DNA of 59,284 bases from Streptomyces sp. A012304. GTDB taxonomy: Bacteria; Actinomycetota; Actinomycetes; Streptomycetales; Streptomycetaceae. The notes below the pieces were generated by a model. It was not told where the DNA came from and ran no database searches. It saw only the letters and a list, made by a program, of their open reading frames with translations. This document shows positions 8,189 through 17,388 of this stretch, in pieces (position 1 is the first letter of the stretch; the number at the start of each line of letters is the position of its first letter). The position numbers and the translations under genes are program-made. The stretch covers positions 119,135 to 178,418 of the forward strand of contig NZ_BQUN01000188.1 of the NCBI RefSeq assembly GCF_026008495.1, read 5' to 3'.

Positions 8189-8689
8189 TCAGCCGTTGTA
8201 CGGCTCGGCCTTGAGGATGCGCACGGAGGCCTTCTTGCCGTTCGGCAGCTCGTACTCCGCGTCCTCGCCGACCTTGTGGCCGATCACGCCGGAACCCAGC
8301 GGGGACTGCGGCGAGTAGGTCTCGACGTCGGCGCTCGCGTACTCACGCGAGGCCAGCAGGAAGGTCAGGGTGTCGTCCTCGTCACCGTCGAAGGCGATCG
8401 TCACGACCATGCCGGGCGCCACCGCGCCGTCCGCGGAGGCGGGAGCCTCGCCGACCTTCGCGTTCTCCAGGAGCTGGGTCAGCTGGCGCACACGGAGCTC
8501 CTGCTTGCCCTGCTCCTCCTTGGCCGCGTGGTACCCGCCGTTCTCGCGCAGGTCGCCCTCCTCGCGCGCGGCCGCGATCTTGGCGGCGATCTCCGTGCGC
8601 GCAGGACCAGTAAGGTACTCAAGCTCATCCTTGAGCTTGTTGTACGCCTCCTGGGTCAGCCAGGTGACGTTCTCGCTGGTCTGGGTCAC
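8189..8689 (-). CDS. greA: Transcription elongation factor GreA
   Basis: Binds in the RNA polymerase secondary channel and stimulates cleavage of backtracked RNA. The 166-residue product has the N-terminal coiled coil (about 10-80: LTQEAYNKLKDELEYL, then AREEGDLRENGGYHAAKEEQ, the acidic tip that reaches the active site) and a C-terminal FKBP-like globular domain (SPLGSGVIGHKVGED). The start is a GTG at 8689, with GAGGAG six bases upstream; a longer frame to 8767 is rejected. The greA then DUF4307 then mca neighbourhood is conserved in M. tuberculosis. Confidence 0.96.
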   Translation of the reverse strand: MTQTSENVTWLTQEAYNKLKDELEYLTGPARTEIAAKIAAAREEGDLRENGGYHAAKEEQGKQELRVRQLTQLLENAKVGEAPASADGAVAPGMVVTIAFDGDEDDTLTFLLASREYASADVETYSPQSPLGSGVIGHKVGEDAEYELPNGKKASVRILKAEPYNG

Positions 8690-8878
8690 AGGTGCTCCTC
8701 GTCGGTACTGGGAATACAAAGCTCGCCCTACCCGGAAGCATGTTCCTCCAGGGATGGGCGAAACCACGAGCCTAACAATTCAGTGGCCAAAGGGGGAGGA
8801 CATAAGCCACCAGAATTACGTCGACGCAGGTCAGCGCCTATGTATCGCCTATGTGCCCGCGGGCCGCGCCGGGGGCGG

Positions 8879-9277
8879 TCAGTCCGCGTGGCAGCCGAGC
8901 AGCTCCGCCGTCGTGCCCCGGGAGGTCGTACGCAGGGTGACGACCTCGTCGATCCGGGTGTCCGAGCCGGAGAAGCGGAAGTCCGCCCGGCCCACCTCGG
9001 CGCCGTTCTCGGCCTGGGAGCGGACCGTGCAGTAGCCGCTCGCGCCCGCGTCCTTGCGGACCTCGAGGTGCACCCGCACCGAGTCGTCCGCGATCTGGAA
9101 GGCGATGACCTCGCCACTGATCTTGTTCTGGCCGACGTAGTGATAACCGAAGTAGCCCACCACCGCGATCAGCAGTGCGCCGAGGACGGCGCCGACGACC
9201 TTGAGCGTGCGGTCGGCGCGCTCGTCCGAGGAACGGCCGTACCGGTTCTCGGGTGCGCGCGTGCTCGCCGTACTCAT
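8879..9277 (-). CDS. DUF4307 membrane-anchored protein
   Basis: A 132-residue protein with a cytoplasmic N-terminus, one membrane segment near residues 26-46 (VVGAVLGALLIAVVGYFGYHYV) and an extracytoplasmic beta-rich domain with two cysteines (SGYCTVRS and LLGCHAD) that could form a disulfide. It matches the actinobacterial family that sits between greA and mca (Rv1081c in M. tuberculosis). The function is unknown. It is divergent from mca, and the 160 bp between them must hold both promoters. Confidence 0.85.
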   Translation of the reverse strand: MSTASTRAPENRYGRSSDERADRTLKVVGAVLGALLIAVVGYFGYHYVGQNKISGEVIAFQIADDSVRVHLEVRKDAGASGYCTVRSQAENGAEVGRADFRFSGSDTRIDEVVTLRTTSRGTTAELLGCHAD

Positions 9278-9437
9278 GATCGTCCTCTCGGCCTGGCCAC
9301 CGGTCGGGCGGACGGAGGTCCGAAAACCGAGCTGCCCGACGGTGCTCCGGAATTAATGCCCGCCCGATTCGGTCACTATAGAAGCCGCCGATCGCACCCC
9401 CTCCCACGGGGGCGCCGACTGACTGAGGATTTGAGTC

Positions 9438-10319
9438 TTGACTGACCAGCTGCGACTGATGGCCGTGCACGCCCACCCCGACGACGAGTCGAGCAAGGGC
9501 GCGGCCACCATGGCGAAGTACGTGTCCGAGGGGGTGGACGTGCTGGTCGTGACCTGCACGGGCGGGGAGCGCGGCTCCATCCTCAACCCGAAGCTCCAGG
9601 GCGACACGTACATCGAGGAGCACATCCACGAGGTACGCAAGAAGGAGATGGACGAGGCCCGCGAGATCCTCGGTGTCAGGCAGGAGTGGCTCGGCTTCGT
9701 CGACTCCGGCCTGCCCGAGGGCGACCCGCTGCCGCCGCTGCCCGAGGGCTGCTTCGCCCTGGAGGACGTCGACAAGGCGGCCGGCGAGCTGGTGAAGCAG
9801 ATCCGCTCGTTCCGCCCCCAGGTGATCACCACCTACGACGAGAACGGCGGCTACCCGCACCCCGACCACATCATGACCCACAAGATCTCGATGGTGGCGT
9901 TCGAGAGCGCGGACGACACCGAGAAGTACCCGGAGGACGAGTTCGGGCCCGCCTACCGGCCGCTGAAGCTCTACTACAACCAGGGCTTCAACCGTCCCCG
10001 CACCGAGGCGCTGCACCAGGCGATGCTCGACCGCGGCCTGGAGTCCCCCTACGGGGAGTGGCTCAAGCGCTGGGACGAATTCGGCCAGAAGGAGCGCACG
10101 ATCACCACGCACGTCCCGTGCGCCGACTTCTACGAGATCCGCGACAAGGCGCTGATCGCGCACGCCACGCAGATCGACCCCGACGGGGGCTGGTTCCGGG
10201 TGCCGATGGAGATCCAGAAGGAGGTCTGGCCGACGGAGGAGTACGAGCTCGCGAAGTCGCGCGTCGATACCTCCCTCCCCGAGGACGACCTCTTTGCGGG
10301 CATCCGAGACAATGCCTGA
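9438..10319 (+). CDS. mca: Mycothiol S-conjugate amidase Mca
   Basis: Zinc amidase that cleaves mycothiol-toxin conjugates to glucosaminyl-inositol plus an exportable mercapturic acid; the detoxification enzyme of the mycothiol system. The 293-residue protein of the LmbE/PIG-L fold starts with the metal motif AHPDDES (His13, Asp15/Asp16) and has the second metal histidine in GYPHPDHIMTH. The open frame begins with TTG at 9438, with GAGG nine bases upstream; no ATG gives the conserved N-terminus. The closely related MshB deacetylase is the alternative, but the gene context (greA, DUF4307, small ORF, DUF255) is that of mca. Confidence 0.93.
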   Translation: MTDQLRLMAVHAHPDDESSKGAATMAKYVSEGVDVLVVTCTGGERGSILNPKLQGDTYIEEHIHEVRKKEMDEAREILGVRQEWLGFVDSGLPEGDPLPPLPEGCFALEDVDKAAGELVKQIRSFRPQVITTYDENGGYPHPDHIMTHKISMVAFESADDTEKYPEDEFGPAYRPLKLYYNQGFNRPRTEALHQAMLDRGLESPYGEWLKRWDEFGQKERTITTHVPCADFYEIRDKALIAHATQIDPDGGWFRVPMEIQKEVWPTEEYELAKSRVDTSLPEDDLFAGIRDNA

Positions 10320-10320
10320 C

Positions 10321-10563
10321 ATGAGCGCAAGCGTGAGCCTGGCAGTGACGCAGTTCGCCACCCTCGCCAAGGAGGTGGACGAGGACAAGGTCACCCCCGG
10401 CGTCCTCGGTTTCATCGTCTTCGCGGTGATGGCGCTGGCGGTGTGGGGCCTGATGAAGTCCATGAACAGGCACATGGGCAAGGTCGACTTCGAGGAGACC
10501 CCGGACTCCGAGGACGCCTCCGGCGCGGGCGCGCCGGGCAAGGCCTCACCGGCGAAGGGCTGA
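10321..10563 (+). CDS. Small conserved membrane protein next to mca
   Basis: An 80-residue protein with one membrane segment at about 27-46 (VLGFIVFAVMALAVWGLMK) and a hydrophilic tail. It starts one base after the mca stop; an alternative ATG at 10312 would overlap mca. A small membrane protein occupies this position in M. tuberculosis (Rv1083). The function is unknown; co-transcription with mca is likely, ending at the strong hairpin that follows. Confidence 0.8.
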   Translation: MSASVSLAVTQFATLAKEVDEDKVTPGVLGFIVFAVMALAVWGLMKSMNRHMGKVDFEETPDSEDASGAGAPGKASPAKG

Positions 10564-10573
10564 CGCTCGGGGC

Positions 10574-10610
10574 CACGGCGGGGCGGTGCCGAGACAGGCG
10601 CCCCGCCGTG
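10574..10610 (+). terminator. Hairpin after the mca operon
   Basis: Perfect 11-bp stem CACGGCGGGGC (10574-10584) and GCCCCGCCGTG (10600-10610), eleven bases after the small membrane protein stop. The rest of the gap to 10802 shows no gene. Confidence 0.7.
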
Positions 10611-10802
10611 CCGGCCTCGGCACCACCCGGCACGCCGCACGCGACGCCGGCGGGCCGACTCGGCCGGCCGGCGGCCCGGCGTGCGCGACTGCCGTCGATT
10701 CGCCCTGCCGTGCGGCCGAGCCCGCCGGCGGCGGCAGCCGGGTTCCGTCGTCGCACTCCCATGGACGCGTCACGGGCCGGGTACTGCGGCAGGATGGATT
10801 CC

Positions 10803-12836
10803 ATGGCGAACCGACTGGCCCATGAGACGTCCCCCTACCTGCTCCAGCACGCCGACAACCCGGTCGACTGGTGGCCCTGGTCGGCGGAGGCGTTCGAGGA
10901 GGCGCGCAGGCGGGGTGTGCCCGTGCTGCTGAGCGTCGGCTACAGCAGCTGTCACTGGTGCCATGTCATGGCCCACGAGTCCTTCGAGGACCAGGAGACC
11001 GCCGACTACCTCAACGAGCACTTCCTCAGCGTCAAGGTCGACCGCGAGGAGCGGCCCGACGTCGACGCCGTCTACATGGAGGCCGTGCAGGCCGCCACCG
11101 GGCAGGGCGGCTGGCCCATGACCGTGTTCCTCACCCCGGACGCCGAGCCCTTCTACTTCGGCACGTACTTCCCGCCCGCCCCCCGCCACGGCATGCCGTC
11201 CTTCCGGCAGGTGCTGGAGGGTGTCAGCCAGGCCTGGACCGGCCGCCGGGAGGAGGTCGCGGAGGTCGCCGGGAAGATCGTGCGGGACCTGGCGGGACGG
11301 GAGATCTCGTACGGCGACTCGCGCGCGCCCGGCGAGCAGGAGCTGGCGCAGGCGCTGCTCGGGCTGACCCGGGAGTACGACCCGCAGCGCGGTGGATTCG
11401 GCGGGGCGCCGAAGTTCCCGCCGTCCATGGTCATCGAGTTCCTGCTGCGGCACCACGCGCGCACCGGGGCCGAGGGTGCCCTCCAGATGGCGATGGACAC
11501 CTGCGAGCGGATGGCCAGGGGCGGCCTGTACGACCAGCTCGGGGGCGGGTTCGCGCGGTACTCCGTGGACCGGGACTGGGTGGTGCCGCACTTCGAGAAG
11601 ATGTTGTACGACAATGCGCTGCTCTGTCGGGTCTACGCCCATCTGTGGCGGGCCACCGGATCCGAACTCGCCCGGCGCGTCGCCCTGGAGACCGCCGACT
11701 TCATGGTGCGGGAACTGCGCACCGCCGAGGGCGGGTTCGCCTCCGCGCTCGACGCCGACAGCGACGACGGGACGGGCCGGCACGTCGAGGGCGCGTACTA
11801 CGTCTGGACGCCCGAGCAGCTCACTGAGGTCCTCGGCGCAGCGGACGCGGAGCAGGCCGCCCACTACTTCGGGGTGACGCGGGAGGGCACGTTCGAGCAC
11901 GGCTCGTCCGTCCTGCAACTCCCGCAGCACGAGGGCGTGTTCGACGCGGAGAAGATCGCGTCGGTCAAGGAGCGGCTGTTGGAGGCGCGGGGGAGGCGGT
12001 CCGCGCCCGGCCGGGACGACAAGGTCGTCGCCGCCTGGAACGGCCTGGCGATCGCCGCGCTCGCCGAGACCGGCGCCTACTTCGACCGGCCCTACCTGGT
12101 GGACGCCGCCGTCGCCGCCGCCGACCTCCTGGTCCGGCTGCACCTCGACGACCGGGCACGGCTGACCCGCACCAGCAAGGACGGGCAGGCCGGGGCCAAC
12201 GCGGGCGTGCTGGAGGACTACGCCGATGTGGCGGAGGGGTTCCTGGCCCTGGCCTCCGTCACCGGGGAGGGCGTGTGGCTGGAGTTCGCGGGCCTCCTGC
12301 TCGACCATGTGCTCGCGCGGTTCACCGACCCAGAGTCCGGCGCGCTGTACGACACCGCCGCGGACGCCGAACGGCTCATCCGGCGGCCGCAGGACCCGAC
12401 CGACAACGCGACGCCCTCCGGCTGGTCGGCCGCCGCGGCGGCCCTCCTCGGCTACGCCGCCCACACCGGTTCCCAGCCGCACCGCGCCGCGGCGGAGCGG
12501 GCGCTGGGCGTCGTGAAGGCCCTGGGCCCGAGGGTGCCCCGGTTCATCGGATGGGGCCTCGCCGCGGCCGAGGCGCTGCTCGACGGCCCGCGCGAGGTGG
12601 CGATCGTCGGACCGTCAGCGGAGGACCCGGGCACACGCGAGCTGCATCGCACCGCGCTGCTGGCGACCGCGCCGGGGACGGTGGTCGCCTGCGGCACACC
12701 GGACAGCGAGGAGTTTCCGCTGCTCGCCGACCGTGTGCTGATCGACGGCAGCCCGACGGCGTACGTCTGCCGCGGATTCGTCTGCGATCTGCCGGTGACG
12801 GACGCGGCGGCCCTGCGGGAGAAGCTCGGAGCGTGA
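10803..12836 (+). CDS. DUF255 thioredoxin-like / glycosidase-like protein
   Basis: A 677-residue cytosolic protein of the YyaL/SPATA20 family. It has an N-terminal thioredoxin-fold DUF255 domain (about 1-160) with the dithiol CHWC at Cys50-Cys53, preceded by LLSVGYSS. The long C-terminal part (about 170-660) looks like an alpha/alpha toroid of the N-acylglucosamine-epimerase/glycosidase type (GGGFARYSVDRDWVVPHFEKMLYDN, FASALDADSD). The reaction is not established for the family. ATG at 10803 is chosen because the family begins NRLAHETSPYLLQHA. It corresponds in position to Rv1084. Confidence 0.9.
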   Translation: MANRLAHETSPYLLQHADNPVDWWPWSAEAFEEARRRGVPVLLSVGYSSCHWCHVMAHESFEDQETADYLNEHFLSVKVDREERPDVDAVYMEAVQAATGQGGWPMTVFLTPDAEPFYFGTYFPPAPRHGMPSFRQVLEGVSQAWTGRREEVAEVAGKIVRDLAGREISYGDSRAPGEQELAQALLGLTREYDPQRGGFGGAPKFPPSMVIEFLLRHHARTGAEGALQMAMDTCERMARGGLYDQLGGGFARYSVDRDWVVPHFEKMLYDNALLCRVYAHLWRATGSELARRVALETADFMVRELRTAEGGFASALDADSDDGTGRHVEGAYYVWTPEQLTEVLGAADAEQAAHYFGVTREGTFEHGSSVLQLPQHEGVFDAEKIASVKERLLEARGRRSAPGRDDKVVAAWNGLAIAALAETGAYFDRPYLVDAAVAAADLLVRLHLDDRARLTRTSKDGQAGANAGVLEDYADVAEGFLALASVTGEGVWLEFAGLLLDHVLARFTDPESGALYDTAADAERLIRRPQDPTDNATPSGWSAAAAALLGYAAHTGSQPHRAAAERALGVVKALGPRVPRFIGWGLAAAEALLDGPREVAIVGPSAEDPGTRELHRTALLATAPGTVVACGTPDSEEFPLLADRVLIDGSPTAYVCRGFVCDLPVTDAAALREKLGA

Positions 12837-12839
12837 GGG

Positions 12840-12877
12840 GCCGGCGGGCCCGGGGGCCAGGTCCCGGGCCCGCCGGC
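12840..12877. terminator. Bidirectional terminator, 15-bp perfect stem
   Basis: GCCGGCGGGCCCGGG (12840-12854) pairs perfectly with 12863-12877 across an 8-base loop. It fills almost the whole gap between two converging genes and should stop transcription both ways. Confidence 0.85.
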
Positions 12878-12884
12878 AGTCGGG

Positions 12885-14078
12885 TCAGCCCAGCGGATCC
12901 GGTACCGGCTCCGCCACCTTCTCCGGCGCGACCCGGGGGACCGCCGCGGTCTGCCGCGTGCGCAGACGGCCGTAGAGCCAGCGGTCCACGACCAGGAAGC
13001 GGGCCGTGAAGACGATGACCATGGCGAGGGCCGTGGCCGGGAGGGCCGTCATGCCGCCGGCGCCGATGAACAGCGCGGCCAGCGGGATACGGGCGACCAG
13101 GTCGATGTTGCCGACGGCCGCGAACGACAGCAGCCGTACCCCGCGCCGGCGGTGGCGGCGCTGGTTGCGGTAGACGAAGGAATCGATCAGGGCGAAGTTC
13201 CACAGCAGCCCGGCCTGATTGGCGATGATCTCCGCCGGGGCGTAGTGGAGGCCGGGCGCCCAGCCGGTCAGGAACCAGAGCAGGGCCAGGTTCGGGACGA
13301 AGCCCGAGAGGCCGATCAGGCCGAAGACCACCGCACGGGCCCGGGGATCGGCGGTGCGCAGGGTGATCAGGTGGCGCAGGAAGCGCATGCCCTCCCGGGC
13401 CGTCGACTTGGACTCGCCGGCGTGCCGCTCACCGAAGGCGTACGGCACCTCGGCGATGCCGCGCGGACGGCACCGTACCGCCAGCTCCAGGAGGATCTTG
13501 TAGCCGAGCGGTTGCAGACCCTCGTCCTGGGCGGACGCGCGGTCGACGGCCGTGCGGCGGATGGCGAAGAAGCCGCTCATCGGGTCGGTGAGCCCGCTCA
13601 GCGCGCGGGGGAAGAGGGACCTGGTGACCAGCGTCGAGGCGCTGGAGACCAGCCTGCGGTAGCCGCCGTCCAGTCCGCTGCGGTCGCCGCCGGCGGCGTA
13701 ACGGCTGGCCACGACCAGTTCGGCGCCGGCCGCCTCGCCCCGGGCGATCAGTTCGGGTATCAGCTCCGGCGGGTGTTGCAGATCGGCGTCGATGACGACG
13801 ATCCACGGGGCCGAGGCCCGGGCCATGCCCTCCACGACCGCGCCGCCCAGGCCGCCCTCGGGGACGGCCCGGTGGTGCAGGACCACCGGGACGGCGCTGC
13901 ACGCCGCCGCCTCCTCGATCACCTCGCAGGTGTGGTCCGTGGAGTCGTCGGCGAAGACCACCTCCGCGCGGGTCCCCGCGGGGATCGCGGCGCAGACGCG
14001 GGCCAGCAGCTCACGGATGTTGTCGGCTTCGTTGAAGGTCGGGACGACGATGGACACGTCGGCGGGCAGCGCCGTCAC
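12885..14078 (-). CDS. GT2 glycosyltransferase fused to GtrA membrane domain
   Basis: A 397-residue two-domain protein. Residues 1-240 are a polyprenyl-phosphate-type GT2 transferase (SIVVPTFNEADNIRELL, VVFADDSTD, IDADLQHPPELIPEL), the dolichol-phosphate-mannose synthase class that loads a sugar on a lipid carrier. Residues from about 250 on are a four-helix GtrA domain (AVVFGLIGLSGFVPNLALLWF, VARIPLAALFIGAGG), thought to flip the charged lipid. The GTG at 14078 has GGAGG just upstream and overlaps the stop of the upstream glycosyltransferase by GTGA, so the pair is coupled. It probably supplies lipid-linked sugar to the GT39-like enzyme in this locus. Confidence 0.9.
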   Translation of the reverse strand: MTALPADVSIVVPTFNEADNIRELLARVCAAIPAGTRAEVVFADDSTDHTCEVIEEAAACSAVPVVLHHRAVPEGGLGGAVVEGMARASAPWIVVIDADLQHPPELIPELIARGEAAGAELVVASRYAAGGDRSGLDGGYRRLVSSASTLVTRSLFPRALSGLTDPMSGFFAIRRTAVDRASAQDEGLQPLGYKILLELAVRCRPRGIAEVPYAFGERHAGESKSTAREGMRFLRHLITLRTADPRARAVVFGLIGLSGFVPNLALLWFLTGWAPGLHYAPAEIIANQAGLLWNFALIDSFVYRNQRRHRRRGVRLLSFAAVGNIDLVARIPLAALFIGAGGMTALPATALAMVIVFTARFLVVDRWLYGRLRTRQTAAVPRVAPEKVAEPVPDPLG

Positions 14079-15340
14079 CGTGCCTCCTGGGGCTGCGGGG
14101 TCTGGACGGGGAGGTGGGCGCCGACGTGCGAGGTCAGCTCCCAGTCGCGGCGGCCGGTGTACTCGCGCCACACGGCACGCAGCGCGGCGGCGGCCAGGAT
14201 CACGGCGTAGACCGGGCCGCCGAGGATCAGCCTGGCGTAGTGCCCGAAGCCGATGCGGAAGCCGTACTCGCGGCCGAAGTCGTGCAGTGCGACCGCCTCG
14301 AAGACGATCATGGCGGCCATCGGCAGCATGGGCAGCCAGGCGAACATCGAGAACGGCAGCGGGACGCCGCCGATGACGGCGAAGAGGATGCCCAGCGGGA
14401 TCATCACACCGGTCGCGGCCTGCACGAACGGCGTGCTGAGCGTGTAGCGGGCGAGCATCCGCTGCCCGAAACCGGGCAGCCGGCGCCACTCGCCCTTGCG
14501 CAGCACCTGAAGGAAGCCCTGGTTCCAGCGGGTGCGCTGCTTGTAGAGCGCCTTGATCGAGTCGGGCGTCTCCTCGCGGGTGACCAGCGCCGAGTGGTAG
14601 GCGACGACGACCTTGGCGCCGCCGCTGGACAGCCGGACGCCCAGGTCGCAGTCCTCGGCGAGGCAGTTGCCGTCCCAGCCGCCGGTCTCCCGCAGCAGCG
14701 CGGACCGGACGAAGACGGTGTTGCCGCCGAGCGGGATGAACCCCTTGCGGGCGTGCAGGTGCAGCCGGCTGCGGAACCAGAAGAAGTACTCCAGACAGTT
14801 GCGCAGGCTGTACCAGCTGCTCTGGTAGTTGATCAGCTGGACGCCGCCCTGGACGACGTCGGCGTTCTCCCGCCGGAAGGCGAAGTCGACATGGGTGAGC
14901 AGCTCGGGGTGGACGACGTCCTCGGCGTCGAAGACCCCGATGACCTCGCCGCGGGCGTGCGGCAGCGCCGTGTTGAGCGCCCGGGGCTTGTTCTTCTTGT
15001 CGTGGGTGTCGACCACCGTGCGCACCTTGTCGGGGTGCTCGTCGGCGAGTTCATGGGCGATGGCGGCGGTGCCGGGGTCGTCGTGGCCGACGATCAGCAG
15101 GATCTCGTAGTCGGGGTGGTCGATGCGCAGCATCTGCTCCACCGTGTGCCGCAGCACGGCCTCCTCGTGGCGGGCCGGCACGAGCAGGGAGAAGGACAGG
15201 TCCGCTCTGCCGTCGGGTGTGGCGAAGGCCGTCGACTCCAGCGTCTCCGGGGTGCGCCAGGCGTGCAGCATCCACCACAGGGTCACGCCGGCGGCGGCCA
15301 TGAGGACGATCGAATCGATGAAAAGAATGGCGGAGACCAC
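14075..15340 (-). CDS. Processive membrane GT2 glycosyltransferase (QxxRW type)
   Basis: A 421-residue polysaccharide-synthase-like enzyme. Near the N-terminus is a membrane segment (ILFIDSIVLMAAAGVTLWWML), then a GT-A domain with SLLVPARHEE, the metal motif VFDAEDVVHPELL, the acidic block CLAEDCDLG and the processive-synthase motif QRTRW (Gln268-Trp272). At least four C-terminal membrane segments follow. I start at the GTG at 15340 because AGGGGGGA lies six bases upstream; ATGs at 15373 and 15502 lack a ribosome binding site. QxxRW and the membrane layout resemble cellulose/CslA-type synthases. It heads an operon with the GT2-GtrA gene and faces a divergent GT39-like gene and a copper-radical oxidase. 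Confidence 0.85.
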   Translation of the reverse strand: MVSAILFIDSIVLMAAAGVTLWWMLHAWRTPETLESTAFATPDGRADLSFSLLVPARHEEAVLRHTVEQMLRIDHPDYEILLIVGHDDPGTAAIAHELADEHPDKVRTVVDTHDKKNKPRALNTALPHARGEVIGVFDAEDVVHPELLTHVDFAFRRENADVVQGGVQLINYQSSWYSLRNCLEYFFWFRSRLHLHARKGFIPLGGNTVFVRSALLRETGGWDGNCLAEDCDLGVRLSSGGAKVVVAYHSALVTREETPDSIKALYKQRTRWNQGFLQVLRKGEWRRLPGFGQRMLARYTLSTPFVQAATGVMIPLGILFAVIGGVPLPFSMFAWLPMLPMAAMIVFEAVALHDFGREYGFRIGFGHYARLILGGPVYAVILAAAALRAVWREYTGRRDWELTSHVGAHLPVQTPQPQEAR

Positions 15341-15727
15341 GAATTCCCCCCTCGGTATTTCTTGGTCAGCCATGGTTGAAGAAGGGTTCGACGGTGTGTG
15401 AACCCATGTGTTCAGTGGGGCGATCCCGTCCTTCTGTGGCCCCCCGGCCGACGGGACTTCCAGCACTGCTCGCGAGCTCTTGTGCGCGGAGTTTTCGCGC
15501 ATGATCGACGTAGGTCCACGAGCAAAGTAGGGCCGAAGTTAGCAGGTTCGGCATTTCCCCCGCAATGTGGCCCTGGCGTGATGATCATGTTCCAAGCGGA
15601 AGCGCAAGTTCTGTACACGTCCGGCTACAACGTGTGCCATGATGCTCCGGCATGCCTGATTCCGGGGGGTTTCGAGGGGGAGGCCCACGGCTGTTTCAGG
15701 CCTCAGAAGTGGGTGGGGGGATTCCGT
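15341..15727. promoter_or_regulatory. Divergent promoter region of the glycan locus
   Basis: 387 bp between two divergent operons, less GC-rich than the flanks and with no convincing gene. Two perfect interrupted palindromes stand out: TGAAC-6-GTTCA at 15399-15414 and ACACGT-9-ACGTGT at 15615-15635; the latter overlaps a TGTACA palindrome at 15612-15617. Either could be an operator for coordinated control. I could not define -10/-35 elements with confidence. Confidence 0.45.
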
Positions 15728-17338
15728 ATGGGGACTGCTATATCGCACACCCGTGCGCGTGACAGGTCCGGCACAGACGTATTCGAACATTCCTCTTCCG
15801 ATTCCCGGCCGGAGTCCGGGGATTCGGGTGACGGCCGCACCTCCATACGCGGGAGCGTGTTACGGAAGGATTATTTCTGGGTTGCGCCCGTCCTTCTTCT
15901 CGGCCTCCTCACGAGGATCCTGGGAATCGGGAATTTCCCCTTTCCCAACGACGACGAGGGCACCTATCTCGCGCAGGCGTGGGCCGTACAGCACGGCGAA
16001 CTCGCGCATTACACCTACTGGTACGACCACCCGCCGCTGGGCTGGATGCAGCTGGCCGCCTTCTCCTGGCTGCCCGACTGGCTCCTGCCCGACCTGCCCA
16101 CCTTCGTGCAGGGGCGGATCGCGATGCTGCCGGTGGCCGCCGCGTCGATGGTCCTCGTCTATGTGATCGGCCGGCGCCTCGGCCTCGCCCGCCCCACGGC
16201 CGCCGCGGCGATGCTGCTGTACGCGCTGTCGCCGCTCGCGGTGGTCCTGCACCGGCAGATCTACCTGGACAACTTCGCCGTGCTGTGGGTGCTGGCGTCC
16301 TTCGCGTTCGCGCTGTCGCCGCGCCGTCACCTGTGGCACCACGTCGCCGCCGGCACGGCCTTCGCCCTGGCGGTGCTGTCGAAGGAGACCATCGGCGTCC
16401 TGCTGCCGGTGCTGCTGGTCACCCTCTGGCAGGGCAGCCACCCCAGCACCCGCAAGTTCTCCTTCGCGGGCTTCGGCTCCGGGTTCGTCCTGACCGGCCT
16501 GTTCTATCCGCTGTACGCCCTGCTCAAGGGCGAGTTGTTCCCCGGCGCCGGACATGTGTCGCTGCTCGGCACGCTCAAGTTCCAGCTCGGCGGGCGCGAG
16601 GGCAGCGGATCGGCCTTCCAGGAGGGCACCGACGCCCACCAGCTGTTCACGGACTGGCTCGACCGCGACCCGTACCTGCTGATCGGCGGGGCCGCGGCGG
16701 CGATCTGCGCCTTCGCGGTCCGCCGGCTGCGGCCGGCCGCCCTCGCGGTGCTGGTCCTCGCGCTGGTCGCGCTCAGGCCCGGCGGCTACCTGCCGCAGAT
16801 GTACATCGTGCAGGTCCTGCCGTTCCTGGCGCTCACCCTGGCCGGGCTCACCCAGGCCCTGGTGACGCGCCTGCCCGGCCGGCCGCGGCTGCGGGCCACC
16901 GCCGGCGTCGCCGCCGTGGCCGTCGCCGCGGTGCTCGCCGGCCCGCACTGGTACGAACGCGACCGCACCGCCACGACCGCCGCCGACAACGGCGTCTACC
17001 ACGACGCCGCCCGCTGGCTGCGTGAGACGCCCGTCGGCGACCGCTCCGAGGTGCGCGTCGTCACCGACGGCGTGCTCTGGCTCGACGCGGTCGAGGCCGG
17101 CTACCGGCCGGGCACCGGTGCCATCTGGCACTACAAGCTCGACCAGGACCCCGCGGTCACCAAGACGCTGCCGCACGGCTGGAAGGACATCGACTACGTC
17201 GTGTCCACCGCGGCCCTGCGCGGTGAGCGCGAACACCTGCCCACGCTGCGGGACCTGTTCGCGCACGGCACCCCCGTCGCCACCTTCGGCGAGGGCGGCG
17301 GCCGGATCGACATCCTCCGCATCGAGAACGACAAGTGA
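15728..17338 (+). CDS. GT39/ArnT-like polyprenyl-phosphate glycosyltransferase
   Basis: A 536-residue integral membrane protein of the GT-C (protein mannosyltransferase/ArnT) type. A cytoplasmic Ser/Asp-rich N-terminus of about 50 residues is followed by a first membrane segment, then the extracytoplasmic acidic motif FPNDDEGTYLAQAW typical of the catalytic first loop, WYDHPPLGW, and about ten membrane segments to residue 430. The C-terminal 100 residues are soluble and probably outside. Start: ATG at 15728 with GGGGGGA seven bases upstream; the longer upstream frame has no support. It should transfer a sugar from a lipid carrier, perhaps one made by the neighbouring GT2-GtrA enzyme. Confidence 0.85.
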   Translation: MGTAISHTRARDRSGTDVFEHSSSDSRPESGDSGDGRTSIRGSVLRKDYFWVAPVLLLGLLTRILGIGNFPFPNDDEGTYLAQAWAVQHGELAHYTYWYDHPPLGWMQLAAFSWLPDWLLPDLPTFVQGRIAMLPVAAASMVLVYVIGRRLGLARPTAAAAMLLYALSPLAVVLHRQIYLDNFAVLWVLASFAFALSPRRHLWHHVAAGTAFALAVLSKETIGVLLPVLLVTLWQGSHPSTRKFSFAGFGSGFVLTGLFYPLYALLKGELFPGAGHVSLLGTLKFQLGGREGSGSAFQEGTDAHQLFTDWLDRDPYLLIGGAAAAICAFAVRRLRPAALAVLVLALVALRPGGYLPQMYIVQVLPFLALTLAGLTQALVTRLPGRPRLRATAGVAAVAVAAVLAGPHWYERDRTATTAADNGVYHDAARWLRETPVGDRSEVRVVTDGVLWLDAVEAGYRPGTGAIWHYKLDQDPAVTKTLPHGWKDIDYVVSTAALRGEREHLPTLRDLFAHGTPVATFGEGGGRIDILRIENDK

Positions 17339-17341
17339 CAC

Positions 17342-17370
17342 ACGGGCCCCCGCCGTGACCGGGGGCCCGT
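17342..17370 (+). terminator. Hairpin between GT39-like and oxidase genes
   Basis: Perfect 10-bp stem ACGGGCCCCC (17342-17351) and GGGGGCCCGT (17361-17370). It may be a partial terminator that lowers transcription into the downstream oxidase gene, which starts only 18 bases later. Confidence 0.55.
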
Positions 17371-17388
17371 ATCCCAGGGGGGACTCAT